A stretch of 64,000 nucleotides of DNA from Indolivaga macrotermitis (GTDB lineage: Bacteria; Bacteroidota; Bacteroidia; Bacteroidales; Dysgonomonadaceae): the NCBI RefSeq assembly GCF_900128985.1, contig NZ_FQUC01000009.1:113033-177032 (forward strand), read 5' to 3'. Under the pieces are notes generated by a model. It did not search any database, was not told the DNA's origin, and saw nothing but the letters and a program-made list of their open reading frames with translations. Shown here one piece after another: positions 46,863-55,799 of the stretch (position 1 is the stretch's first letter; the number at the start of each line of letters is the position of its first letter). Made by a program: the position numbers and the translations under genes.

Positions 46863-47153
46863 ATGGAAGAATTAAAAATCGTAGCAACTATTACAGTTAA
46901 ACCCGAGTTTAAAGAAGATATCTTAAAAGCTTTACATGATGTAGTAGATGCAACCCGGAAAGAAGAAGGAAATGTTTCTTATGATTTACATTCACATGTA
47001 TCTGACGAGAATGTATTTACAATTCTGGAAGTTTGGAAATCGAGAGATGCTATTACCTTACATAATGCGAGTGACCATTTTGAAACATTTAAAAAGGCAA
47101 TCGATGGTAAAATATCCGATCTGAAAATCGAGACTATAAAACGGGTGTACTAA
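46863..47153 (+). CDS. putative quinol monooxygenase (ABM domain, YgiN-like)
   Basis: A 96-residue ferredoxin-like alpha/beta protein of the antibiotic biosynthesis monooxygenase superfamily. It begins LKIVATITVKPEFKEDILKALHDVVDATRKEEGNV, with the conserved SYDLH strand and the FTILEVWKSRDAITLHNASDHF core, where the His and Trp are typical. Members oxidise quinols or act in small-molecule or redox stress responses. No cofactor site is visible. The gene stands alone. Confidence 0.85.
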   Translation: MEELKIVATITVKPEFKEDILKALHDVVDATRKEEGNVSYDLHSHVSDENVFTILEVWKSRDAITLHNASDHFETFKKAIDGKISDLKIETIKRVY

Positions 47154-47187
47154 ATTACGGTTATAAAAAAATATAATCATTTGATTC

Positions 47188-47217
47188 TTTGCAAATGCAC
47201 ATTTGTATGTATCTTTG
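47188..47217 (+). promoter_or_regulatory. promoter of the corC-like / tgt / lptG-like operon
   Basis: TTTG at 47188-47191, an 18-bp spacer and TATCTTTG at 47210-47217. It overlaps a possible upstream TTG start (47203), which supports the ATG at 47242 as the true start. Confidence 0.82.
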
Positions 47218-47241
47218 CGAAGTCAACATTTTAATAGATAT

Positions 47242-48558
47242 ATGATATCTAACATATTAATAACTTTTCTATTTGTTTTCTTTAATGGTTTTTTCGTTGC
47301 AGCTGAATTTGCAATAGTAAAAGTAAGAAATTCGCAACTCGAAATGAAAGCTCAGGAAGGTAACCGTTTTGCTATCCTTTCTAAGCATATTGTAAGCCAT
47401 CTTGACGCATATTTAGCAGCTACTCAATTAGGAATAACCTTGTCCAGTCTTGCTTTAGGATGGATTGGTGAGCCTGTGGTATCTAAGCTTATAATCAGCT
47501 TTATGGAGTTGATAAACATAAATATTAGTCCCGAATTGGCTCATAGTATAGCATTACCTGTTGCTTTCCTTATCATCACTGTTCTACATATTGTATTCGG
47601 GGAATTGGCTCCTAAATCGTTGGCAATACAAAGCCCTGAAAAGACTACACTGTTTGTGGCTTATCCTTTACAAGCATTTTATTGGATATGCCGTCCATTT
47701 ATTTGGTTGCTTAATGGTTTGGCCAATCTTATTCTTCGGATGTGCGGACTACATTCTGTATCAGAAACAGAAACTTACAGCAGTGACGAATTGAAATATC
47801 TGGTGGATCAGGTACGCGAAAGCGGTAATATTGAAGATACCAACTATGATATAATAAAGAATGCTTTTGATTTTTCGGAGCGTACAGCACGTCAGGTTAT
47901 GGTGCCGCGTACTCAGGTTCTGGCAATAGATGTAAATGATTATGACGAGCAGACATTAGAAACCGTTATTGAGGATGGCTTTTCGCGTATACCTTGTTAC
48001 GAAGATAGTATTGATAATATTATCGGTATTGTTCACTTGAAGGATATACTAAAGAAAATGCGCCAGAGCGGGCATGTCGATATTCGTTCTATTGTGCGGC
48101 CTGTTTCTTTTGTTCCGGAAAGCAAACGTATTGGTATTATACTGAAAGAGTTTCAGGTAAAACACCAACAGATAGCCATGGTATTGAATGAATACGGAGG
48201 TATTGAAGGTATTATTACGATGGAAGATATTCTGGAAGAGTTGGTCGGCGAAATACAAGATGAATATGATAACGAAATACCTTTTGTAGAGCCTACTTCC
48301 AGCAATACATATTCAGTAATAGCTACAGCTGCTATTTCGGACATTAACAATCAATTGCCACATGCTATTGATAAGTCAAAACAATACGATACATTAGCCG
48401 GATACCTGATTGATAAGTTTGGGCGAATCCCTAATACTCATGACAAATTGGAAGCCGAAGGATACGAATTTTCGGTTTTGAAGAAGAATAAGACTTCTAT
48501 AGTTTTAGTTCAATTAAGAGATTTGGCAGATTCTGCTGATGATGCTAAAGATAATTGA
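47242..48558 (+). CDS. CorC/HlyC-family transporter (DUF21 + CBS pair)
   Basis: Membrane protein of the CNNM/CorC type, thought to export Mg2+ or Co2+ or regulate metal balance. A DUF21 membrane domain (about 1-190) with AAEFAIVKVRNSQLE and LGWIGEP is followed by two CBS repeats (about 205-325; VMVPRTQVLAIDV, EYGGIEGIITMEDILEE). A C-terminal CorC_HlyC domain follows (about 345-425). It was taken from the ATG at 47242 because the promoter overlaps the longer frame. tgt starts 21 bp after the stop, indicating an operon. Confidence 0.92.
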   Translation: MISNILITFLFVFFNGFFVAAEFAIVKVRNSQLEMKAQEGNRFAILSKHIVSHLDAYLAATQLGITLSSLALGWIGEPVVSKLIISFMELININISPELAHSIALPVAFLIITVLHIVFGELAPKSLAIQSPEKTTLFVAYPLQAFYWICRPFIWLLNGLANLILRMCGLHSVSETETYSSDELKYLVDQVRESGNIEDTNYDIIKNAFDFSERTARQVMVPRTQVLAIDVNDYDEQTLETVIEDGFSRIPCYEDSIDNIIGIVHLKDILKKMRQSGHVDIRSIVRPVSFVPESKRIGIILKEFQVKHQQIAMVLNEYGGIEGIITMEDILEELVGEIQDEYDNEIPFVEPTSSNTYSVIATAAISDINNQLPHAIDKSKQYDTLAGYLIDKFGRIPNTHDKLEAEGYEFSVLKKNKTSIVLVQLRDLADSADDAKDN

Positions 48559-48579
48559 TCTGTGCTTTTATATATCTGA

Positions 48580-49710
48580 ATGAAATTTGAATTACAATAT
48601 AACGACAGTCAGTCTAATGCCCGGGCAGGATTGATCACTACTGATCACGGTCAAATTGAGACACCTATATTTATGCCTGTGGGTACACAAGGTGCAGTGA
48701 AAGCTGTACATATGCCCGAATTAGAAAAAGATATTCAGGCCCAGATTATACTGGGTAATACATATCACCTGTATCTTCGTCCCGGTCTTGACATTTTGCG
48801 ACAAGCCGGCGGATTACATAAGTTTAATAGCTGGAATAAGCCTATATTAACAGACAGTGGGGGGTTTCAGGTATTTTCACTGGCTCACAACAGGAAGCTG
48901 ACCGAAGAGGGTGCTATTTTCCGCTCACATGTAGATGGTTCCAAGCATATATTCACTCCCGAAAATGTAATGGACATTGAACGTACTATCGGCGCGGATA
49001 TTATGATGGCTTTTGACGAATGTACTCCCGGTGATGCAGAATATTCGTATGCGAAAAAGTCACTGGATCTTACAGAGCGATGGCTCGATCGTTGTATTAC
49101 CCGTTTTAATGAAACGGAATGTGAATATGGATATAAACAAGCTCTGTTCCCGATAGTACAGGGTTGTGTATATCCCGATTTGCGCAAGAGAGCAGCCGAA
49201 AATATTGCTTCGAAAGAGGCCGAAGGTAATGCTATAGGTGGATTAGCTGTAGGTGAGCCTACAGAAAAGATGTATGAGATGATTGAGGTTGTCAACGAAA
49301 TCTTACCTAAGGATAAGCCCCGGTATTTGATGGGAGTGGGGACACCGGCCAATATACTCGAAGCGATAGAACGTGGTGTAGATATGTTCGACTGTATTAT
49401 GCCTACCCGTAATGGTCGTAATGGGCAGTTGTTTACCCGTCGTGGCATACTGAATATGCGCAATAAGAAATGGGCAAATGATTTTAACCCGATTGATGCG
49501 GAAGGTACTTCATTTGTCGATACATTATATTCGAAGGCGTATTTGCGGCATTTATTTATTGTTAACGAAATTCTTGCGCTACAAATCGCATCAATACATA
49601 ACTTAGCATTCTATTTGTGGCTGGTTAAAGAGGCCCGTAAACATATAATAGCAGGAGATTATTCGAACTGGAAACGTTCGATTATTGATGATGTTACACG
49701 ACGATTGTAA
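48580..49710 (+). CDS. tgt: tRNA-guanosine(34) transglycosylase lacking the zinc cysteines
   Basis: Exchanges G34 for preQ1 in GUN-anticodon tRNAs (queuosine pathway). The catalytic parts are intact: DSGGFQVFSL with the base-binding aspartate, GGLAVGEP, and the nucleophile region DMFDCIMPTRNGRNG. The zinc-site stretch that reads ECHCAVC in well-studied enzymes reads EGTSFVD here (Gly309, Ser311, Asp314; nt 49504-49521). The fourth ligand, His340, remains in SIHNLAFY. Loss of all three cysteines implies a zinc-free fold or another metal. Length, 376 residues, is normal. It lies in a tight operon with the corC-like gene and an LptF/G-type permease. Confidence 0.95.
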   Translation: MKFELQYNDSQSNARAGLITTDHGQIETPIFMPVGTQGAVKAVHMPELEKDIQAQIILGNTYHLYLRPGLDILRQAGGLHKFNSWNKPILTDSGGFQVFSLAHNRKLTEEGAIFRSHVDGSKHIFTPENVMDIERTIGADIMMAFDECTPGDAEYSYAKKSLDLTERWLDRCITRFNETECEYGYKQALFPIVQGCVYPDLRKRAAENIASKEAEGNAIGGLAVGEPTEKMYEMIEVVNEILPKDKPRYLMGVGTPANILEAIERGVDMFDCIMPTRNGRNGQLFTRRGILNMRNKKWANDFNPIDAEGTSFVDTLYSKAYLRHLFIVNEILALQIASIHNLAFYLWLVKEARKHIIAGDYSNWKRSIIDDVTRRL

Positions 49711-49724
49711 TTAAGAGAGCCTAA

Positions 49725-50801
49725 ATGCTTACTATACTCGATAAATACATTATTAGAAAATTTTTGGGAACTTATGTGTTTTCCATAATTCTCATTATCT
49801 CTATTGCTGTGGTGTTCGACATCAATGAGCAGCTTGATAAGTTTCTGAGGAATGACGCTCCTTTAAAGGCTATTATCTTTTCATATTATTTGAACTTCAT
49901 CCCTTATTATGTTAACTTGTTCAGTCCTCTGTTTGTCTTTATATCAGTAATATTTTTTACATCCAAACTGGCTGACAATTCGGAAATTATATCGATGCTT
50001 GCCTCTGGTATGAGTTTCAGACGGTTAATGAAGCCATACATGATATCAGCAGCAGTAATTGCGTTTGCAAGTTTTATACTCACCGGATTTGTTATACCTC
50101 CTGCAAATGTTGTACGAATACAGTTCCAGAATAAATATATTAAGAACAAGGCAGTTACTTATGCCGAACGTATACAGATACAAATAGAACCGGGAGTTAT
50201 TGCCTTCTTCAACAGGTATGATGACAGGGAAAAGATGGGGTTCAATTTTTCTTTGGATAAATTTGACGGAAAGCAGTTGGTTTCGCGATTAACAGCCCGT
50301 CGCATCGCTTATGATTCTGCATACCATTGGGTTCTGCATGATTATTCAGTTCGGGAATTTGAAGGCATGAGAGAACATGTAACTACGGGGATAAAGGCCG
50401 ATACTACATTAACTATAGTTCCCAGTGATTTCCTTATTGCGAGTAACGATTTTGAACAAATGAGCACTCCGCAACTGTATAAACATATTGCCCGTCAAAA
50501 AGACAGGGGAATCGGAAATATACAATCTTTTGAAATAGAATACCACAAGCGTTTTGCTTCTATTGCTTCTGCATTTATTTTGACATTGATAGGAGCAGCT
50601 CTTTCTTCCCGGAAAGTTAAAGGAGGAATGGGGCTTAATATTGGCATCGGGTTACTTCTGAGTGTATCTTATATCCTGTTTATGACCATAAGCTCCACTT
50701 TTGCTGTTTCAGGTCTTGTAAGCCCGTTTATTGCAGCCTGGATTCCTAATATTATATTCATGGCAATAGCTGCTTATCTCTACAGGAAAGCTCCGAATTA
50801 A
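49725..50801 (+). CDS. LptF/LptG-family (YjgP/YjgQ) permease
   Basis: Second inner-membrane permease of the LPS export machine. It has the classic length of 358 residues with three N-terminal helices (IIRKFLGTYVFSIILIISIA at 8-27), a periplasmic beta-jellyroll-like domain (about 130-270) and three C-terminal helices. It shows the coupling region NSEIISMLASGMSFRRLMKP. It begins 14 bp after tgt, an arrangement common in Bacteroidota. It should pair with the longer permease at 11580 and an LptB ATPase. The ATPase at 51155 is nearby but is smaller than typical LptB, so the link is uncertain. Confidence 0.92.
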   Translation: MLTILDKYIIRKFLGTYVFSIILIISIAVVFDINEQLDKFLRNDAPLKAIIFSYYLNFIPYYVNLFSPLFVFISVIFFTSKLADNSEIISMLASGMSFRRLMKPYMISAAVIAFASFILTGFVIPPANVVRIQFQNKYIKNKAVTYAERIQIQIEPGVIAFFNRYDDREKMGFNFSLDKFDGKQLVSRLTARRIAYDSAYHWVLHDYSVREFEGMREHVTTGIKADTTLTIVPSDFLIASNDFEQMSTPQLYKHIARQKDRGIGNIQSFEIEYHKRFASIASAFILTLIGAALSSRKVKGGMGLNIGIGLLLSVSYILFMTISSTFAVSGLVSPFIAAWIPNIIFMAIAAYLYRKAPN

Positions 50802-50831
50802 ATGTAACACCATCAGAAAAATGACTTATGG

Positions 50832-51170
50832 ATGAAACATCTGAAAAAGAAACTAAGGTTCTATAGTCTATTCCTCTTAACAACACTTTATCAGAGCATA
50901 CCTACTACATTTGTTATTGCAGTATTATTAGTCATTGCTGGTGGCTGGAATGATCTTCAGGAAACGATCGGGTTTATTATACTGGGTTTTCCTACACTCG
51001 GTTTGGCTATTGCATTTTTTTACAAAGAACAAATGAGACAAAACGAATATCCATTTTATTATAATGCAACCTGTGGAAAAACAGGTTTATGGGTATTCAC
51101 TTCAATATGTTATGTTATAATAGCTATTGTATTAACTCAAATAAATAAGTTGATATGGGTACTTATTTAG
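50832..51170 (+). CDS. small hypothetical membrane protein
   Basis: 112 residues with three or four hydrophobic segments (about 12-40, 48-65, 90-110) and a basic start (MKHLKKKLRFY). Not recognised. Its 3' end overlaps the ABC ATPase gene by 16 bp, so the two are translationally coupled, which suggests a membrane partner for the ATPase. It follows the lptG-like gene by 30 bp. If it were the only permease it would be unusually small for an ABC system. Confidence 0.75.
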   Translation: MKHLKKKLRFYSLFLLTTLYQSIPTTFVIAVLLVIAGGWNDLQETIGFIILGFPTLGLAIAFFYKEQMRQNEYPFYYNATCGKTGLWVFTSICYVIIAIVLTQINKLIWVLI

Positions 51171-51808
51171 AAGCTGATAGTATCTTACACTCATATGGAA
51201 ATAGATCTATCCTTACTGATGTTTATCTGAGATGTGTGCCCGGTGATATTATTGCCATTTTCGGACGGAATGGAGCAGGAAAAACAACCTTATTTGAAAT
51301 ATTAACAGGGATAAGAAAGGCCGATAGGTCTTTTATTCGTATTAATGATAAAATTATCACAAAAGCAACATATAAAAGTGGCTTTATTACTTTCTTGCCT
51401 CAAAGAAGTTTTCTACCTAAGGAGTTAACTGTAGGAAGAATCATAAAGTTATATGATGTCAATGATTCGCTTTTTTTCAATGATGATATTGTATTCAAAA
51501 CAAGAAACCAGAAAGTAAGAGATTTGTCTGGAGGAGAAATTCGGTATTTGGAAGTGAAACTGACACTGAATATAGATGCCCCTTTTGTTATTTTGGATGA
51601 ACCCTTTAGTGGATTATCCCCTGTTATGGTTGAACATATTCTTGACGAAATCAAAGGGAGTGCGCGAATTAGGGGTATAATACTAACAGATCACAAATAT
51701 AAAGATGTATGTAAAATTGCTAATAGGTTTATGCTATTAACAGATGGATATTTGAAAGAAATAAACGATGCCAATGAACTAATAAAATCGGAGTATATTC
51801 TTTCATAA
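51155..51808 (+). CDS. ABC transporter ATP-binding protein
   Basis: A compact 217-residue ATPase. Walker A is FGRNGAGKTTLF (about 35-46), the Q-loop lies in ITFLPQRSFLP, the signature is DLSGGEIRY, Walker B is PFVILDEPFSGLSP and the H-loop is LTDHKYKD. All catalytic residues are present. The helical subdomain is short. It overlaps the small membrane protein gene by 16 bp, an obligate-pair arrangement. It sits downstream of the lptG-like gene, but its length and context do not support calling it LptB. Substrate unknown. Confidence 0.9.
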   Translation: MGTYLEADSILHSYGNRSILTDVYLRCVPGDIIAIFGRNGAGKTTLFEILTGIRKADRSFIRINDKIITKATYKSGFITFLPQRSFLPKELTVGRIIKLYDVNDSLFFNDDIVFKTRNQKVRDLSGGEIRYLEVKLTLNIDAPFVILDEPFSGLSPVMVEHILDEIKGSARIRGIILTDHKYKDVCKIANRFMLLTDGYLKEINDANELIKSEYILS

Positions 51809-52400
51809 GTTTATTAGTACAAAGAAAAACACGCAAAAAACATTGAGTTTATATTATATATAATAAAGATGTATTCATATAGAGAGCAAGTGTTTTTTGC
51901 CTTGATTTGGTTAACACATGATAAAATAAAAGAGCATGCATAATGCCGTTTCCTTTTGAAAACTAAGGTCCTATGCGGGTTTGTCAATAGCATAAAAATT
52001 CAAAAAGAAAATTTTTGAATTTACTCCTCAATTTTTTTTTTGAAAAAAAGTTGCAGAAAAAAATATATATACTACATTTATATCCGAATTGGACTCTAAT
52101 TCAGATGATTAGTAGTATTAAAAGCAGAAGCAACACTAATATTAATCTAGGTTTATATAACTTGGATTTTGTTTTGTGCGTTGAATCACTAAACACGGAG
52201 AGTCAGACAGAGAGACAGAGAGAGCTAAACGTGCGCACCTACAAGCTAACATTTGCTAAATGGGAAAACAATAAATAAAGATCCCCAGAACACTTCTATT
52301 CTACATTTATTATATCTAAGATTTTATCGGTAAAATTTTACTGGGTAAAGTTTATGGGTATTAGTATCTATTATAAATGTGCTATTAGTGCTTTGAATTT
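51809..52400. other. gene-poor AT-rich stretch with nested inverted repeats
   Basis: No credible gene. It contains a 10-bp inverted repeat GCAAAAAACA (51833-51842 with 51891-51900) enclosing an AT palindrome, likely the terminator of the ABC gene. A second hairpin, AAATTCAAAAA/TTTTTGAATTT (51996-52022), is followed by a T run. A GA-rich tract lies at 52195-52232. An 87-codon frame at 52015-52278 has biased, implausible composition and is not called. This marks the shift from core to accessory DNA. Confidence 0.6.
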
Positions 52401-52733
52401 ATGAAATATGAAATTTATGTCTTTAGTGTATCTTCTGCATATAATGCTTATTGTCAGATAGGAATAAATACACACAATCAGACCCTTATAAAAGTGAATC
52501 ATCCTAAATATATCCATAACCTAATCACAGGCTGGCTGGACCGGCTATACCGGGTAGTAGAGTTGTTGTTTTATTATCGTTCGAATGTTACCACGGATAG
52601 CAGGCCAAACTTTAGCCAACCGAATGATGCAGCAAGGTGCAGAGGTTGCACTTTGCTGCTTTATCTCGGAATAGTTGATAAATTAAGAAACAGCCTTTTT
52701 TTAGGACAAAGGGACAAAAAGCAAAGGATTTAA
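52401..52733 (+). pseudogene. possible relic of a VGINT-type secreted protein
   Basis: The frame from 52401 contains AYCQIGINTHNQT, resembling the start of the mature part of the two neighbours (AQVGVNTETP, SQVGINTETP). The frame shifted by one (ATG at 52408) gives a signal-peptide-like MKFMSLVYLLHIMLIV just before it. This looks like a gene start broken by a one-base shift. The remaining sequence does not resemble the family. Weak evidence. Confidence 0.35.
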
Positions 52734-52768
52734 AAACAATTATTCTTCATAAATAACAATTAAACAAC

Positions 52769-53629
52769 ATGGATAGAAAGTTTTTATTGGGTATTATCGC
52801 CCTTATGATAAGCCTCACATCATTTGCACAAGTCGGAGTCAATACCGAAACACCGGCAGCGACACTTGATGTGACAGCGAACTTAAGCGATGCCACACCT
52901 GAGGGTGTTATCGCTCCCCGTCTCACGGGAGACCAGCTAAAAGCTGCAGACTCACAATATGGAACCGCCCAGATTGGTGCTATTGTTTACGCAACGGCAG
53001 CAGTAACCACAGCAAGTACGAAAACTGTAAATGTAACAGTTGCTGGATATTATTATTTTGATGGTACAGTGTGGCAGATGATTATCGGCGGTACCGAGTG
53101 GCTAATCTCAGGAACGACAACTGATGCCCAGTCAGACAAAGTCGGAGCTATTTCCCGTAGCGGCCGTGTTGGTATAGGTACTTTGACACCAGCAACCAAA
53201 TTGGACATTAAAGCGGACGCTTCCGGAACAGGATTCAAAATGGTGGATGGTACGCAAGGTGTAGGCAAAATAATGACTTCCGATACTAATGGTGTGGGAA
53301 TGTGGCAGACTCAGTGGTTTTATCTGCCCAGCTTCAATCTTGACCTTTCAACTGTAACTAATGGTAAAACAGTCAATCTATATGAAGTGTATTCAAATCA
53401 GTTCACAAAAAGCAGTAATACAAAGTTTGTCAGCAACAATGCTGCTCTGACATCCATTCCCGATCAACCTGTTTATGCAGTCAGCCAGCTCGATTTTGCC
53501 GTAACAGACTACGATGACACAGTTATTAAAGTTACAAGTATAGATAATAATGGCATAATGACCTACGACGTACTCAGAACAAACGCATCCCCCGATTCGT
53601 ATATCAATATCATCTGTATTGTAAAATAA
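52769..53629 (+). CDS. secreted protein with VGVNTETP and VGIGT-type motifs
   Basis: Signal peptide MDRKFLLGIIALMISLTSFA, then QVGVNTETPAATLDV, the common start of a Bacteroidota surface-protein group. A second motif RVGIGTLTPATKLDI follows at about residue 133. The C-terminal third begins with WFYLPSFNLDLS, also recurrent in this group, and ends in IICIVK. The VGIGT..P..KLDV units resemble stalk repeats in tail-fibre-like proteins. 286 residues. The FISUMP-protein gene starts 16 bp after its stop, so the two are co-transcribed. Function unknown; probably surface-exposed. Confidence 0.8.
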   Translation: MDRKFLLGIIALMISLTSFAQVGVNTETPAATLDVTANLSDATPEGVIAPRLTGDQLKAADSQYGTAQIGAIVYATAAVTTASTKTVNVTVAGYYYFDGTVWQMIIGGTEWLISGTTTDAQSDKVGAISRSGRVGIGTLTPATKLDIKADASGTGFKMVDGTQGVGKIMTSDTNGVGMWQTQWFYLPSFNLDLSTVTNGKTVNLYEVYSNQFTKSSNTKFVSNNAALTSIPDQPVYAVSQLDFAVTDYDDTVIKVTSIDNNGIMTYDVLRTNASPDSYINIICIVK

Positions 53630-53645
53630 AGGCAATCTTCAGTTT

Positions 53646-55799
53646 ATGAAAAATATAAAGAAGGTATTAATTGTTGCGTTCTGCATTCTGTGTAGTTTTG
53701 CGCTACACGCTCAAAAAGAGAATTACAACTGGGCGTTCGGTGCAAATGCAGGGTTATCGTGGAGCGCGCCGCAAAACTATACAGGTACCGCGGTATTTGG
53801 CACAACCGGAGGAAATGTTTCACTGACGGGCATACCGACCAACTGGAGGTCTGCTATTTCGACTTCTGAAGGCTGTTTCTCTGTTTCTAGTTTTGACGGG
53901 GAAACGATGTTCTATTCGGACGGAATGACCATCTGGAATAAAAATAACGTTGCAATGCCTAATGGAACAGGCCTTTCGGGTGATGCTTCGTCAGCTCAGT
54001 CGGGTATCGTAATCCCTTACCCGGGACAGGGTGGAAAATTTATCGTTTTTGCCGTAAGCCTCAATAAAGCAGGTGGACTATCCTATTCGGTAGTGGATAT
54101 GAGCCTTGACGGTGGATTGGGTGATGTGGTAATTGGGCAGAAAAATATTCCGCTCACCGGCGTGGGTGGCGATTTTGGCGAAGCTCTTACGGCTGTCCGC
54201 CATGCCAACTACCGCGATTACTGGGTTGTGGCTACCGCTCGTGATGCCGCCAATATAGGTACCATTAATGTGTGGAAGGTCGATCTGAACGGCGTACATA
54301 CTGCCGCCGCTAGCAGTATCAATACAGGCGCTACATATGCGGAATCATGGATCGGGTATATGCGTTTCAACTCGGATGGTTCTAAATTTTGGCAAGGTAC
54401 CGGAAGTTCGGTTGCAGGGTCAAACACAGCTCCTAGCGGATATGTATTGGCTAACTTTAATACGAATACGGGCATTTTTTCCAACCTAAAAGTAAAAGCC
54501 TCACCTTTTGGTTCATCTTATGGAGCCGAATTCTCACCTAGCGGACAGTATATTTATACTACACATATAGGGGGTAGCGCTAACGCAGGTGTCAATTATA
54601 CATCAAAACTATATGTTTGGAACTTCGATGCGCTGATGTCTGCCGCCAATATATCTACCGTTGTGCCGCTCAAGGAACTGACTTATACAGGCCTTCAAGC
54701 CCCAGCAACCGTTATAAACGATCTGGCAAGTAATCCTATTGGGGTTCCGCTAATGGGGCCTGACGATAGGATGTACGTATCCAATGCCTGGACGAATTCC
54801 ATGTTTGTAATCCCTAATCCCGATAGCAACCCGGCTGATCTGAAAATATACAAACTAAACCATATACTTGATGTAGGAGCAGATGGTACCGGCGAAAGAA
54901 ACTCGTGGGGTTTGCCAGTCTATGCGGCAATGTACTTTAATGTAACGCTCGGAATGCCAGCATCTCTCTGTATCGAAAAGTCAGTTACATTTGATCTCGG
55001 CATTAGTGGTGGTGCAGGTGGCGATGCCCTCTCCCGAATAACTATCGACTGGGGCGACGGCTCATCGTTGTATACCCTCACCGGGCCGACGCTCAGCACC
55101 ACCTATCCAATATCGCATATTTATGAATACAGCGGCAGCTATGTGGTAACAATGACTTCCTACGACAGCAATGATGTAAGGATGGAATCTTCCGGCAGCA
55201 CCCAAACTGTGACTGTATCCAACTGCCGCATGCCGGTAAACCCACATGTGAGGAGCAGGATGGAGGGAGCAGGAGTCCTTATAAATGGGGTCTACTGGGC
55301 AAAAGCCAATGTAGATGCACCCGGTACCTTTGCCTCTTCTCCCGAATCTCCGGGTATGTTTTATCAATGGAACCGTAAAACGCCCTGGCCTGTAACGGGA
55401 GCAGTCACCGGCTGGGATACATCGTATTCAACAGCCGATAGTTGGGAGCCCGCTAACGACCCATCACCCGAAGGATGGAGAGTACCAACGGAAGAAGAAT
55501 TGGAGAGACTCTATGACAGAAGCAAAGTGAGTATGGCAGCGAAAACTATTAATGGCGTGAATGGAGTGGAAGTAACAGACCTGTCTACCGGAGCTTCACT
55601 CTTCCTTCCTGATTTGGGCTACCGCAGTGAGACGGATGGCAGCATGGAAACTGCAGGCCGCTACTGGAGTAGTAGTAAGTACGGTGATAGTAGCCCTACC
55701 TTGGCTTTTATAGTACAAGTTTTTTTTAGTCGTGGCGCTATGAACTGGGGCAATAGTCACCGGGCCAGTGGTCTACCCATACGTTCAGTGGCGAAATAA
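53646..55799 (+). CDS. large secreted protein with PKD and FISUMP domains
   Basis: 717 residues. The signal peptide (about 1-22) ends at LHAQK. A long beta-propeller-like region follows (about 25-430; NYNWAFGANAGLSW, FYSDGMTIWNKNN, WVVATARDA), then a PKD/immunoglobulin-like domain (about 455-525; ITIDWGDGSSLYT). The C-terminal FISUMP-type domain (about 535-717) is marked by VYWAKANVDAPGTFA, GWRVPTEEELERLY and YWSSSKYGD. The region is clearly GC-richer than its surroundings (29/60 and 35/60 G+C in 53701-53760 and 54181-54240, by hand count), suggesting recent transfer. Likely a surface adhesin or carbohydrate-related protein; role inferred. Confidence 0.85.
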   Translation: MKNIKKVLIVAFCILCSFALHAQKENYNWAFGANAGLSWSAPQNYTGTAVFGTTGGNVSLTGIPTNWRSAISTSEGCFSVSSFDGETMFYSDGMTIWNKNNVAMPNGTGLSGDASSAQSGIVIPYPGQGGKFIVFAVSLNKAGGLSYSVVDMSLDGGLGDVVIGQKNIPLTGVGGDFGEALTAVRHANYRDYWVVATARDAANIGTINVWKVDLNGVHTAAASSINTGATYAESWIGYMRFNSDGSKFWQGTGSSVAGSNTAPSGYVLANFNTNTGIFSNLKVKASPFGSSYGAEFSPSGQYIYTTHIGGSANAGVNYTSKLYVWNFDALMSAANISTVVPLKELTYTGLQAPATVINDLASNPIGVPLMGPDDRMYVSNAWTNSMFVIPNPDSNPADLKIYKLNHILDVGADGTGERNSWGLPVYAAMYFNVTLGMPASLCIEKSVTFDLGISGGAGGDALSRITIDWGDGSSLYTLTGPTLSTTYPISHIYEYSGSYVVTMTSYDSNDVRMESSGSTQTVTVSNCRMPVNPHVRSRMEGAGVLINGVYWAKANVDAPGTFASSPESPGMFYQWNRKTPWPVTGAVTGWDTSYSTADSWEPANDPSPEGWRVPTEEELERLYDRSKVSMAAKTINGVNGVEVTDLSTGASLFLPDLGYRSETDGSMETAGRYWSSSKYGDSSPTLAFIVQVFFSRGAMNWGNSHRASGLPIRSVAK

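Noticed and set aside
51155..51808. Calling the ABC ATPase LptB
   Set aside because: It is shorter than typical LptB, not linked to lptA/lptC, and overlaps a small membrane protein gene that points to a different partner.
52015..52278. 87-codon plus-strand frame
   Set aside because: Composition is dominated by homopolymer-derived Phe/Lys and a GA tract, with no recognisable start context; treated as chance.
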